Assembly: GCA_035236585.1 (NCBI GenBank)
Contig: CP141132.1
Coordinates: 41,047,880-41,111,879 of the forward strand
Source: Warburgia ugandensis
Taxonomy: Eukaryota; Streptophyta; Magnoliopsida; Canellales; Canellaceae
Reading direction: 5' to 3'
DNA: 64,000 nt
Below are positions 47,331 through 58,250 of the stretch, in pieces. The position numbers and the translations under genes are program-made. The notes below the pieces were generated by a model. It was not told where the DNA came from and searched no databases. It saw only the letters and a program-made list of their open reading frames with translations. Position 1 is the stretch's first letter. Every line of letters starts with the position of its first letter.

Positions 47331-48280
47331 GCACGTTTCCCAATTACCTTGGTATGGAGATATTGTTAATTATATTGTTACAGGACAAATGCCTAATCAT
47401 TGGACTACACAAGATAAAAAGTGATTTTTAACCGAGGTTAGATATTTTACTTGGGATGACTCATACTTATTCAAGTATTATCATGACCAAGTGATTAGGA
47501 GATGCATACCCAATAGTGAACATAATCAAATTATCTCCTTTTGTTATAATCATGCATGTGGGGGCCATTTTAGCTCTAAAAGGACAACTGCAAAATTTTG
47601 CAGTGTGGATTTTATTGGCCTACCATATTTAAGGATGCCCATGCTTACTGCAAAGTATGTGCATGGTGTCATAGAACCTTTTGATGCTTAGAGCATAGAC
47701 TTTATAGGACCTTTTCCTAATTCTTTTAGAAATCTATACATCCTCGTGGGAGTGGACTATGTGTCCAAGTGGGTGGAGGCTATACCATGCAAGACCAATG
47801 ACCACAAGGTTGTGGTAAAGTTTTTAAAAGAAAATATTTTTGCAAGGTTTGGTACTCTAAGAGCCATAATAAGTGATGGGGGAAAACACTTTTGTAATAA
47901 GGTGTTTGAGAATTTAATGAAAAAGTATGGTGTCAACCATAGGATAGCTACCCCATACCATCCTCAAACTAGTGATCAAGGAGAGGTATCCAATAGGGAA
48001 ATAAAGCGAATTATAGAAAAGACAGTCAATCCAAATAGGAAAGACTGGTCTCTGAGACTTATTGACGCTTTATGGGCTTATTGCACAGCATATAAAACCC
48101 CTATAAGAATGTCACCTTATCGCTTGGTCTATGGAAAGGCCTGCCACTTACCAGTAGAGTTAGAGTACAAGGCATATTGGGCTGCCAAAAAGCTAAATTT
48201 AGACTTCGATTCTACTGGAACCCACAGAAATCTCCAACTCAATGAGTTGGAGGAATTGAGGAAAGATACATGATAGAAAC
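47331..48280 (+). pseudogene. Athila-like integrase (zinc finger and catalytic core)
   Basis: An HHCC-type region is seen at 47520-47670 (NHACGGHFSSKRTTAKFC, then in another frame YCKVCAWCHRT). It is followed by a small deletion before [11 protein letters not shown]. The core frame 47746-48273 carries the acidic triad: Asp in [11 protein letters not shown], Asp in [10 protein letters not shown] and Glu in [11 protein letters not shown]. Then come [35 protein letters not shown] and LNELEELR, typical of Athila. Integrase joins the DNA copy into the genome. Solo LTR B2 cuts in just after [11 protein letters not shown]. Frame breaks make it inactive. Confidence 0.85.
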
Positions 48281-51029
48281 TGTGATGACCCGGGTTTTCC
48301 CATGCATTTTTAAATGCAAGATCTATATTCCTAAGGCAGGATACATCCCTATTTGAAAACCATTTTATGAAAACCATGCAATGCAGCAAAAAATCTTTAG
48401 TTTTAAACTCATTTTGAAAACCCCAAGTGTCATTTTCTTTCACAACAACCAAAGTAGTTTTGAAAAACTTCAGAAATCATAAATGTTTTTCCCTAGGTCT
48501 ATCCAGTCACAGCTCACAGCCCAACTATAAATAAATACAAATACATGTCCAAAGGGTAGAGTGTTTACTTACATGTATATTGTCTCCTTTCGATTTTTCT
48601 TGCTCGTAGCACTAACATAGGCGTCTTCTACTCGTGAATAGAACTATCCTGAAAAATGTTAAGGATAGGGTGAGTATATACTATACTTAGTAGGAGTTTA
48701 TCACTACTAGTTTTGCAATGCATGCTATGTTTAAAATCATATGCTCTTTAAAACATGTGCATGTTCGAACAACCATGTTCAATATCGATATTAAAAACCA
48801 TTGTCAAATCGGAATACTGATGACTTAAAGAATCGCATAATCCAAGTTGAAAGTATCATATATATATATATATATATATCATAAACATAATGATATGCAT
48901 AAGATGCTCCACTGAATCCAACACCTGGATATATGGTATGGTCGACCAACCTCATGTCATGCCATATGCAATGCAAGTAAATCCTCAAACCATATGGCCC
49001 ACTATACCCACGACCTCACCGCCGTGTGGTCCTTGGGTACCTGAGGACACCCGGTCATAGCCTCCATAGGGCATATTGCACATCGACCTAGTGTCATGAC
49101 ACCAGTGGTAGCCCCCTGTACCACATGCAGTCGACGTAGGGACATTACCCTTTTTGGGCGTGGCACCCATTCCACCTAATAGTGGTAGAGGCTGGAGGCC
49201 AACCCAGTCCTCTCGGCATAGTACCCACGAGCTTATTAGCCCAAATCATATAAGATCAAACAAGTGAAAACCTCCGTTTCAAAACCTGTCCTCTTTGGGT
49301 CCCTCACAACTGCCTGGCCCTCACAATTGCCTACCCAGTGTCTTTTGGGCACTCCAGCGTCTTTTGGTAACCCTCAAGGACATGCAATTTTTTTGAAGAA
49401 CTCAATGCTCACAAATTATGCAATATATGCAATTTTTTGCAAAACATGTCTATGCATAATGTATTTGTCATATGCATGCTGAATTCGTTTATAAGATTAA
49501 GTCATGCTAAACAAGTCATATAACTTATACTTAAAACATGCAGTCTCAAAACAATCATGGCTCTTTTTAAAAGTCTAGTAGCAATAGAGCACCTACCTCA
49601 AAGTCTCCTAGAGTTGCGTCCTTTATCACTTCAACCCATCCCTGGGTCTCATTTATAAACTCCTGGGTATGAATGGATACAAGGAGTCCTTATTAATTTC
49701 ATTCTATTTAGACATTAGATCGCTAGATCTGCCTTTTAGGGTCCATGGTCCTTGCCTAATTTATTGTCAAGCTAGATCCTATGATATGGATCTACTATTC
49801 CATGGTTAACTCTGTAAATTGTCCTCTAATCCTAACTTTATAGTTCCATTAGGTTTGCATGTCCCAGTTCCTAGGACACACGTCCATCTTGGTTAAATTG
49901 CGACTGCCTCATGTGCGTGCGGGCCCAAAGGCCGTGCCAGGGACCGCGTTTTGCACATGCACATGCATGCTCAAGCGACGCGCATCCTGGATGGCATCAC
50001 ACGGATGCACCTTTGGTGTAACATGGCACATCTCAGCTCCCAGGGCACCCCGTGCATCCTGGTCGAGCGAGGACCCGTGCCCCATGTCACGCGCGCACTC
50101 GAAGGCCGCACCAGGGACAGTGTACGCACTGTCGTACGCCTAGAACCCATCCCAGGAACCCTGTCCCAGGCGTACGTGGAGCATAGCATCCCTAGGATGC
50201 CTTGTTTGTGCAGGGCCGCGCGGGACCGGCTTGGGACGTTTTCTAGCTAGGAAATCCGGCTAGAAAACTGGCTGGAAATGCTAAATCCAGCATGGATCTA
50301 GCCTGAAAGGGGGAAGAACCCAAGACGGAGGGAAGGATGGCTTACCTGGGCAGCCATGGAGCACCTATCGCCGGTGGTGGAACCCCATTCTGGTTCTAAA
50401 ACTTCATGCCATCGGGAAAATCGATTAAGGGAAAAACCCCAATGCCATACTGGAAAAGAGAAGAGGGGTAATGGGGAGACGGGAATGGCCGGCCTGACTC
50501 GGGCCTGGCCATTGCCAAAAAATGCAAGGATACTACATTGAGACGAGTTTTTGATTTTTGTCGAAAACCCCAGTCCCAAAATCACCAGAAAACCGTGTTT
50601 TGGAGAGGCAAGAGATGGGGTATTTATAAAGGGAAGAAGGCAGTGCCCCTCAATGGCGGTGCCGCCATTTCCCCTGTGTTTTTTGGAAAAATCATGAAAG
50701 GAGGGTTTCTGGAGAAATCTGGAGGTGGAAGATGACAGGGGGTGCCGTTATCAAAACGGCCCCCTGCGTTTTTCATTCTTTTTCGTTTTCTGTTTAAATT
50801 ACAGAATTGCCCCTGATCTTTAAACGGCCGTAACTTCTTCATACGAACTCCGTTTTTAGCGTTCTTTGAGACGTTGGATTCCATTTTTTGAGTAGAATAT
50901 AATGGTACTAGGTTTCCTTACAAATTCCTTCATTTACTATTTTAAATAAGGTAAAATATTTAACATAATTTACTTCCCATAAAATGTCCAATTTTTGTTA
51001 AAAATAGCGTAAATTGCTCGGGTATTACA
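48281..51029. mobile_element. Solo LTR B2 (2.75 kb, family B)
   Basis: It starts TGTGATGACCCGGG and ends CGGGTATTACA, with a perfect target duplication GAAAC at 48276-48280 and 51030-51034. It is the fuller copy of B1 and has about 1.1 kb (roughly 49310-50440) missing there, including a GC-rich stretch at 49870-50250 in otherwise AT-rich DNA. An AT microsatellite lies at 48858-48879. No coding domain is seen. Confidence 0.85.
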
Positions 51030-51300
51030 GAAACATTCTAAGAAAATCCTTCACACCAAGTCAAAAGGTCTTACTGTGTAATTCTAGATTGCATCTATTC
51101 CCAGGAAAACTTTGATCTCGATGGACTAGACCATATATAATACGCATAATCTATCCTTGTGGGGCCATCGAGACTAGAAAGGATGGAGAAATCCAAAAGG
51201 TCAATGGTCAAAGGTTAAAACCTTTCCTAGAACTACCTCATCTTGAAATTGCTGAGACACTTTTAGAGGCACCCGAGTATCATGATCTAGCTTAGATTAC
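51030..51300 (+). pseudogene. Athila-like integrase C-terminal region
   Basis: After LTR B2 the pol frame resumes with KSFTPSQKVLLCNSRLHLF (frames shift), the usual QKVLLYNSRL.LFPGKL.SRW block. Then EIRKDGEIQKVNGQRLKPFL follows, the end of Athila-type integrase. No chromodomain follows, in keeping with the lineage. Several frame changes are present. Confidence 0.75.
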
Positions 51301-53074
51301 CACTCTAGAAGCCTTGTAGCATAGCATCATTGCACTCATCATTATGTCCGGCTGAAGACGTTAAACTTAGCGCTTATTGGGAGGCAACCCAAAGGTTTAG
51401 AGTCTACATCACTCAACTTTCATATAGAATCCTATGTTTTCAAACATTGGGGACACTGTTTCATTCAAGTTGAGGGGTGTAGATGCACATAGAGATTTTG
51501 AATTTTCTTGAGTTTTTAAGAAAAAATTGAAAAAAAAGAAAGAAAGAGAGTTTTAAAAGTAGAGTTCCCTTACTGTGATGAGAACTGGATGTTCAGAATT
51601 TAGTAAATATACTATTTTCACCTCTTAATGGGAATGCACATGATTAGTTTTGCATGTCATTCATGTGTTGAAGCATCTTATGAAAGTTAATTCTCGAAAA
51701 CTAAGTACACAAAGAACATAATCAAGACTAATATAGAGGTATGACTTAGAGACCTTGAGGAAATTCAGTGGAGACCTATAACCTAGTGAGAGTTTGAAAC
51801 TATCTTCTTTTAGAGTGTTATATGTAATTCCATAATTTCTTCAGCATACATACATTAGTGTGATCCTGTTATCTTTGTTTCGGTTAAACATCAAGAATAA
51901 AGTGGAGTAATAGCTTTAATTCCATAAATTTATTGAATCTGATAGGCTTTAGGAAACCTAGGAAATAGGCCATCCTTGCTCAGCTCAGAGTCATAAAGCC
52001 TACCCAATGTAGTATACCACTAGTTAGCCTTTTGAGCCTATTATTAAGCCTTTTCTTTCTTAACCCCATACGCCTTAACCTAGAATAACCCAAAATAAAT
52101 AACTACTACCCATCTTCAAAATGAGTAGAGTATGAAAAGTTCAAAAATAGGACAAAAATTCAAAGAAGTGAGAAAAAAAGTAGCTATCTTTCTTCCAAAG
52201 ACGAAAAAGAGAAAAAAGAAAGAAGAAGAAGAAGAAGAAGAAGAAGAAAAGAAAAAGAAAGACCAAAATCTGAAAAAAGAAATTCACTTCAAGAACAAAC
52301 CCAAAAGAAAAGTTGTCCTAGAAGATATTCATTGAAGTCATCTACTCAATTTTGAACCTTTGAATTGTTTATACCTTTCTTTTCTAAACCTGGTCTAAGC
52401 CTACATTTCGTCCTAGTTAAAGACCTATTGACCTTGGGTGGACATAGCCTTAGAGAGGAGATAAAAAGAAAGAATTAGGTAAAAGACCCCTCATATTCTT
52501 GGTGTTAACATCCACTCTTAGGGATCACTTTCCTTTGTCTCATAAGCATTAAAAAGAATTATGTAAACCATCAACTTGTTGGATTCGGTCACATAATGAG
52601 AGAAATATGTTAAACTGCTTAACTGAGAGTTTATTTCGGAGCGTATACCTGTGAGGATTTGAGGTCCAAGCATATTTTCAATGGAATATTAAGCATAAGT
52701 CAAGATTTATGTGGCTGTACACACACATGCCCTCCGAGGAATAGCTCAAATAAGATGTCTTTAATATGTGTATGGTGTGTAAAATTGTCAAATTCTCTTC
52801 ATTAAGTTGTGAAAAACTAGTAAAATTACTAATGAATGAGGATTCTCTAAGATAAAATAGGGGACTTAACTTTATTGAATTTTGTGGGTATATTCACTGC
52901 AAACCCTCACGGGGCCTAACTCGTCCACTAAGGATAACTTAGCAATCTAAGGGCTTGTTGCATGTGCTAAATGCAATCGTGAGTACCTACGAAAGTGGCA
53001 CCTTGTACCAATTTTGTGTAAAATAGTTGTCTACATGTTTTGCTTGGGACTAGCAAAATGCCGGTTGGGGTGTG
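51301..53074 (+). other. Athila-like 3' noncoding region with two purine tracts
   Basis: It begins with GTTAAACTTAGCGCTTATTG followed by GGAGGCAACCCAA, a stretch well kept downstream of integrase in many plant elements of this type. A purine tract AAGTTGAGGGGTGT (51467-51480) and the terminal tract CGGTTGGGGTGTG next to the 3' LTR (53062-53074) both recur in the minus-strand relative. A Lys/Glu-rich open stretch (52132-52335) is low-complexity GAA repeat. No env gene is seen. Confidence 0.7.
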
Positions 53075-55071
53075 TGTTAAGTGCTCATTTTTGGCTAAAA
53101 GACCCGTAGTTTAGTATTCAATTAGATCATCTAATCATCCAAATTGATAAATTTAGCTTGATTGACCATCCAAACCTTAATCAATGGTTAGATGATCATT
53201 AGACCTTATTAGAGGATTAATGTACGGTTTTGATGATTCTAATTTAGTCTTTTATTTTGCAGATCAACTAAAGGAGGGTTGGATGGATCAGATCTAATTT
53301 CAACGATGCAGATTAAGTAGAGATCAAGAGGAAGAGTCCTAATTGAAATAGAAGAGGAAGAAGAGTCCTAGATAGAGATATGAGGAATTTGTTGCAGAAA
53401 AATAAGGAAAAAAAATTATAAAGAGGGAGCTGTATGAGTGGGGAGGAGAATCCTTTTGGAGTTTTCGATTTTTAGGTTTTTTTCTTTGCTTTCCTTCTTC
53501 CCTAGTCCTTTGATCATTATTTGTTTAATTTATCTCCTTTTTTACTTTTCTCATGCCTCTCCTTTTGTTTTTGTTAACACTTCACAGATCATTCCATCCT
53601 CTCTACTACACCAAATCCCTAACCTTAGCACTTTGATTTGCCATACAACCCCATCACTGGTCACACCCAGTTCCAGGCATCACCGGATCTATTCCAAACA
53701 ATGCCTATACTAAAGGCGTCAATTTTTTTCCCCATCTTCACCTCTCCACCGCTACTCTTCTCCACACCCCTGTCCCCTTCTTTTTTATTCCCTTTCCCCT
53801 TAGCTCACGCGATTCCTAGAGCAGGCATCGTTTTCCCTCACTGAACACCCTACTCCAAAGTGCGACGGCCATATTTTCATTGGTGTAGGCGAATTTGGCC
53901 TGACCATACAATGCCAGAAAGCAACACTCAAACCAGTCACCTCTACTTCCTCTGCCTTTACTGCCCCAGCCAAGCACGAACCCAACTTCCCTGTCCATCA
54001 TTGTTCACTTCCACTTGCCTTCCCTCCACTAGTCGCATCTAGATTGTCCCCGTCTTCCATGCACAAGCAGCACCAACTCAGGCTGCTCATCCCCATCTCT
54101 CCCTTGACCGGCTTACATCTCCGGCGTTGTTCTCTGTCATTGAACATCCCAGGGAAGGAAACCTAAGTTAGGTTTCCACTCCGGTGCCTTCCTTTTTCCT
54201 CCTCTCTTCTCCTTCCACCCTCCTTCTTCTTCTCCCTTTTTCCCCCATCTCCTTCTTCGGTTTTCTCCTCATCGTTTTCCCGTGGGTTTTGTTTAAAAGA
54301 AGAAATCTGGGAAAGCCCAATTCTGTCCTTATCAGATCTCATTAATTCCACATCTGTCCTCATTTTAATTATGTCTGTATCCCCATTTTAATTCCATCTG
54401 AGTCCCTATTTTATTTACAGATGTGTCCCTGACTATTTTAGTTATATTTTATCCGCCTTCTGCTTATCCAGGAATAGATTAATCAAGACAGATGAATTAA
54501 GGTCTAACCCAATCAATGGGTTAGCCTTAACCAATCAAAATCTTCAATGCCTCAAATGTTTCTCTTCTAATTTCAAATTAATTTTACAGATTCATTTTTA
54601 GGACATCCATTGTCATGATTAATGTTTCTGATCTTTGATCTGAATCCCAGAAAGTGATCTAAATGGTCCAATGCCCAAAATTCTTATTTAGGCCAGATCT
54701 CTTAGAATTTATGAAATCTACCTAATCCATCCAGTGGATCAACAATTAGGAGTACCAGAAAGATTCTGATGGAGTTTGATCAAAGGTCATATGCTCAGAT
54801 CTGAAGAATTGACAATAATCAGTCTAGGGAAGTGGAATTTTCTTGTTTCTTTAGTTAATTTCTCTTATTATTGTGTTGAACTTCTGCAATTCTCATTGAT
54901 AAATTATATCTGAAGTCTGAATTTTTTTTGTTAAATTTTATCAATTGATTGAATTTTAAATAATTGAATTTTATTAAAAACTCCAAAATTCTAAAGCAAG
55001 TCCCTGTGGGTTCAACCCGTATTTGCATAGCTATACTACAATAGCCCGTGCACTTGTGGAAAACATCAACA
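53075..55071 (+). repeat. Athila-like 3' LTR
   Basis: It starts TGTTAAGTGCTC right after the purine tract and ends CATCAACA, matching the 5' LTR throughout. The TATA-like site is at 53417-53425. A poly(A) site could lie downstream, but I see no single clear AATAAA that is kept in both LTRs. Confidence 0.85.
53417..53425 (+). promoter_or_regulatory. Candidate TATA box in 3' LTR
   Basis: TATAAAGAG, the counterpart of the site at 35511 in the 5' LTR. Conservation in both LTR copies is the main support. Confidence 0.4.
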
Positions 55072-56434
55072 ACGATAGCCACAAAGTGTGATAGAAATGG
55101 AGGGACAAAGGAGGAAGACAGAAAACTTGTGTCTCTCTATCGCTCTACTTGAATCTCCCACCTACACAATGCCATGACTCTTATGCTCTTGTCACTGGTA
55201 CAACATGCACATGAACCCTCTTCCCTTCGATGATGCCCTCTTCTCCAGTGTGCTTTCCTTTCCACTATGGCAATGATCCTTTTCATTGTCTTTGCTGATG
55301 GAGTAGCTATCAGTCCATCACCTGCAAGAGCTAGCTCCCCTTGCTCTAATCTCCCATTGGTGAGCTTCCCTTCTCTCTGATCCCCAACCGACACTAGCAA
55401 CCTTCCCTATTCATCAGAGTAAGAAGACCCAGAAAACCCTCTTTCTCTCTTTTCTTCCCCGTTATCTCTTCTCGGTCAAATTCCAGGTGACGACCGAGTT
55501 AGGGCTGCCAGTCGTCATCAAAACCCACTGGTTTTCCCTTCTATCTTCTTCTTTCCCTTTCATCTCCCTCCATTGCCCTCCTTTGGCTGGAGCATTAGCC
55601 TCCTCCTTCCTTCCCTTTTCCTCACTCCACTAGTGATGCCCAACAAGCCTAGGACGAATCCCATTTCCCAGTCCTCCTCCTTTGGTCGGCCCAGCCTGAA
55701 TGGCATGCTAGCCTGTCCCTCTCCTTTTGTCCTCTCCTCTTTCTCTTTCTCTTCCACTTTTCTCTCCAGCCTGTTGTTAGAGCAGACCACCTGCATGCAT
55801 GGTGCTCCCCGACAGCAACCCTATTTCTATGACCTATGCCCTACATCCAATCCATGTAGATCAACATAGATCTGATCATTGATCACAATCAGACCATCAA
55901 TAGGACACCAAGTCCCCAGATCTATGATCATTCTGACCATCTATTATTATATGATCATTGTTTTGTCTCCATATGATAGATCTATATTAGATTTGATAAT
56001 CAATGGATCCCCAAAAGTTAGATATGTGATTGATTGGTGAACACTTGCATGATCCAATAGTTGATAGGTCTCCAAAACCCAGATCTATGGTTGATCTTAT
56101 CTATTCATCATGATCTAACATTAGATCAATCATTAAACATCATATTTATGATTGATCCACCCATGTGAGATAATTTGACCATTAAATTATCCACTTAGTA
56201 CCTATATATGTGATCAATATGAACTCCTAATTAGATCTTGACATAGATTTCACACCAAATCCAGCTCCTCAGCTCAATCTAACCATGGATTAGTAAGACC
56301 ATGCCTAATTCATGATTGATCTAAGTAATTCACCTAGATCTTTCATCAAAACCCAAGAACAACAACATATCTAGTCCCTTCCTCAGATCTAATCATTGAT
56401 CAACCATCTAATAATTCTAGATCTATGAGATCAA

Positions 56435-56530
<96 letters not shown>

Positions 56531-56640
56531 TTGTAATGGTTCCACCATTGGAGCAAACACAAAGAATTGAACTGAGCTGTTCATTTAGAGATAAAGATCT
56601 AGACATGTTGATTTACAAATAATCAAGCCAAAGGAGGTAT
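55072..56640 (+). other. Probable remainder of the outer chromovirus-like LTR
   Basis: It follows directly after the Athila insertion and should continue the LTR begun at 34806. It has a pyrimidine-rich zone (55130-55800) and then a stretch dense in GATC-containing words (55860-56420), the same style as other LTRs here. The LTR end could not be found. Open frames on both strands in the pyrimidine-rich zone are compositional. Confidence 0.35.
56438..56527. repeat. (CT)45 microsatellite
   Basis: Ninety bases of perfect CT repeat with no interruption. Confidence 0.95.
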
Positions 56641-56937
56641 GAACTAAAATGCGGATAAGCACCACAAAAGGAAAAAGGTACCGGATTAAGATTACTATCC
56701 TACAAAGCTAAGTGATTGTTATGCTTTTATAAGAATGAATTAATGTAGATGATGATTTACATGTACTATCTTTAATTTCAAATATTATTGAAGCACGTGA
56801 AAACTTAGTTATCATCTTGTGATACAATTTATTTCATCAAATTAGAAATTGAATGGCTGAACTTAAACTTGAAAATGCTAATGTTGCACTATTTGTAGCA
56901 CCCGAACACAAGTGTGAACTAACCCTTCTTATGGAAA

Positions 56938-56940
<3 letters not shown>

Positions 56941-56983
<43 letters not shown>
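56941..56983. repeat. (AT)n microsatellite
   Basis: Perfect alternating AT over about 43 bases. Confidence 0.95.
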
Positions 56984-56987
<4 letters not shown>

Positions 56988-57734
56988 CACCTAGTTGATA
57001 TTGAAGTATTTAGAATGTGATCGACTCTTATACTAGCTTCAGATATGAGATGAAAATGAAATACTAGATTTCCCTACTTATAACATCAAGACAAAGGAGT
57101 ACTAGGATTGCTAGCCTTGTTTGGAACAAACACTTGTATCTAGTAATACTTGAAACATGGTTTCACCTTAGTTCATGTAGGACATTGTATTATTCTCTGC
57201 AACAATACACATGAGCTTTAAGTTCTAACTAGACTTAAAAGGACCATAGTCCCATCCAACTTGGGTCCTAAACTCACTTTAGGCTAACCCTACAAAAGTA
57301 TATAGAAGATGTTGAACTAGTTAATAGTAAAACTAAATAGCTTAAACTAACTCACACGCGATGATTGAGAGTACCTTGCTAAACCAAGACTGGCACCATT
57401 GAAAAAATTAAGTTTACTATATATGCATAGGTTATTGTTTAAGTGAACTACATAATTAGACATCAAGATTGAACCATACATTAAAAGTAGCAGGCTCTTA
57501 GTTGAGCATTGTGATCTTTTCATGTTATGCCCTTGTTTGAGTCTATTATAGTTCACTTTAACATGTCTAGTTATAGTTTATCAAAAGACTCATTTTATAT
57601 AACCATTGAACTAGGAAATATGTTTAACTCATGTGAAATGTGAGAAAATGTCATATTATACATAAAGAAGTTAGTAATCATGAGTCGTGAACAAAGCATG
57701 AATGATTGAACTATTGTGGTTCTTAAAATGAAAT

Positions 57735-57900
57735 TGGGATGCTTGCTTTTGAATATAAAGTGCATTATCAAATGAACATGAATACAATAGTAATGAGCTA
57801 TAAGCAAAGAATGAATGAATAGACTCTTATTGCTTATGAAATGGACTTAGGATACCTGCTTTTAACTATGAAGTGCATTATCAAATGAATGTGAATGCAC
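57735..57900. repeat. Imperfect tandem duplication, about 113-bp period
   Basis: AAGTGCATTATCAAATGAA occurs twice, each preceded by a GGAT-C-TGCTTTT block, about 113 bases apart. Confidence 0.7.
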
Positions 57901-58099
57901 AACTTAAAAGGCCATAGAAACTATGTTTTATAGCTTTTTGATATTATGGACTTGAAAGGTTTTCATACCTTGGAAATGAATGGATTGAATGGCTTTTCAT
58001 GAGGCTTTGAAATATATTTTTCCAAAACACTTGATTTATGTCATGATGATTGATTGGGATTTAAGGTATGCACACAAGGAGTATTTGATTTGATACTAG

Positions 58100-58250
58100 T
58101 GGAAAACTACTCAACAATGGCTTGAGTAGGTAGACCACAAGGCAAGCACTCACTGAGTAGTTGTAAGCCCTTCTAATGGATTTGATCAATGTTTTAGGGG
58201 ACCACTTAGCATATGGGTTGAGTGGGTAGGCTTCCTAGAGGCAAGCTTAC
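58100..58250. repeat. Imperfect duplication, about 110 bp apart
   Basis: GGCTTGAGTAGGTAG with following AGGCAAGC, and GGGTTGAGTGGGTAGG with following AGGCAAGC, are two related blocks. Confidence 0.5.

Larger units (their letters stand above)
35169..55071 (+). mobile_element. Athila-like LTR retrotransposon with two nested solo LTRs
   Basis: Two LTRs (35169-37156 and 53075-55071) bracket a tRNA-Asp-type primer site, gag, protease, RT, RNase H, integrase and a terminal purine tract, in the Ty3/gypsy order. Removing solo LTRs A2 and B2 leaves about 12.3 kb, a usual size for the Athila lineage. In an 81-base stretch (36413 and 54313 onwards) the LTRs differ at three sites, so insertion is not recent. 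Flanks GCGAC and ACGAT share only CGA, so the target duplication is decayed. All genes have stops or shifts, and there is no env-like frame. Confidence 0.85.

Noticed and set aside
52132..52335. Lys/Glu-rich open frame
   Set aside because: Produced by a (GAA)n low-complexity run in the Athila 3' noncoding region.
51301..53074. Possible env-like gene between integrase and 3' LTR
   Set aside because: No frame longer than a low-complexity stretch, and no signal peptide or membrane segment visible.
56400..56606. Open frame encoding an Arg-Glu repeat
   Set aside because: Translation of the (CT)45 microsatellite; not a gene.
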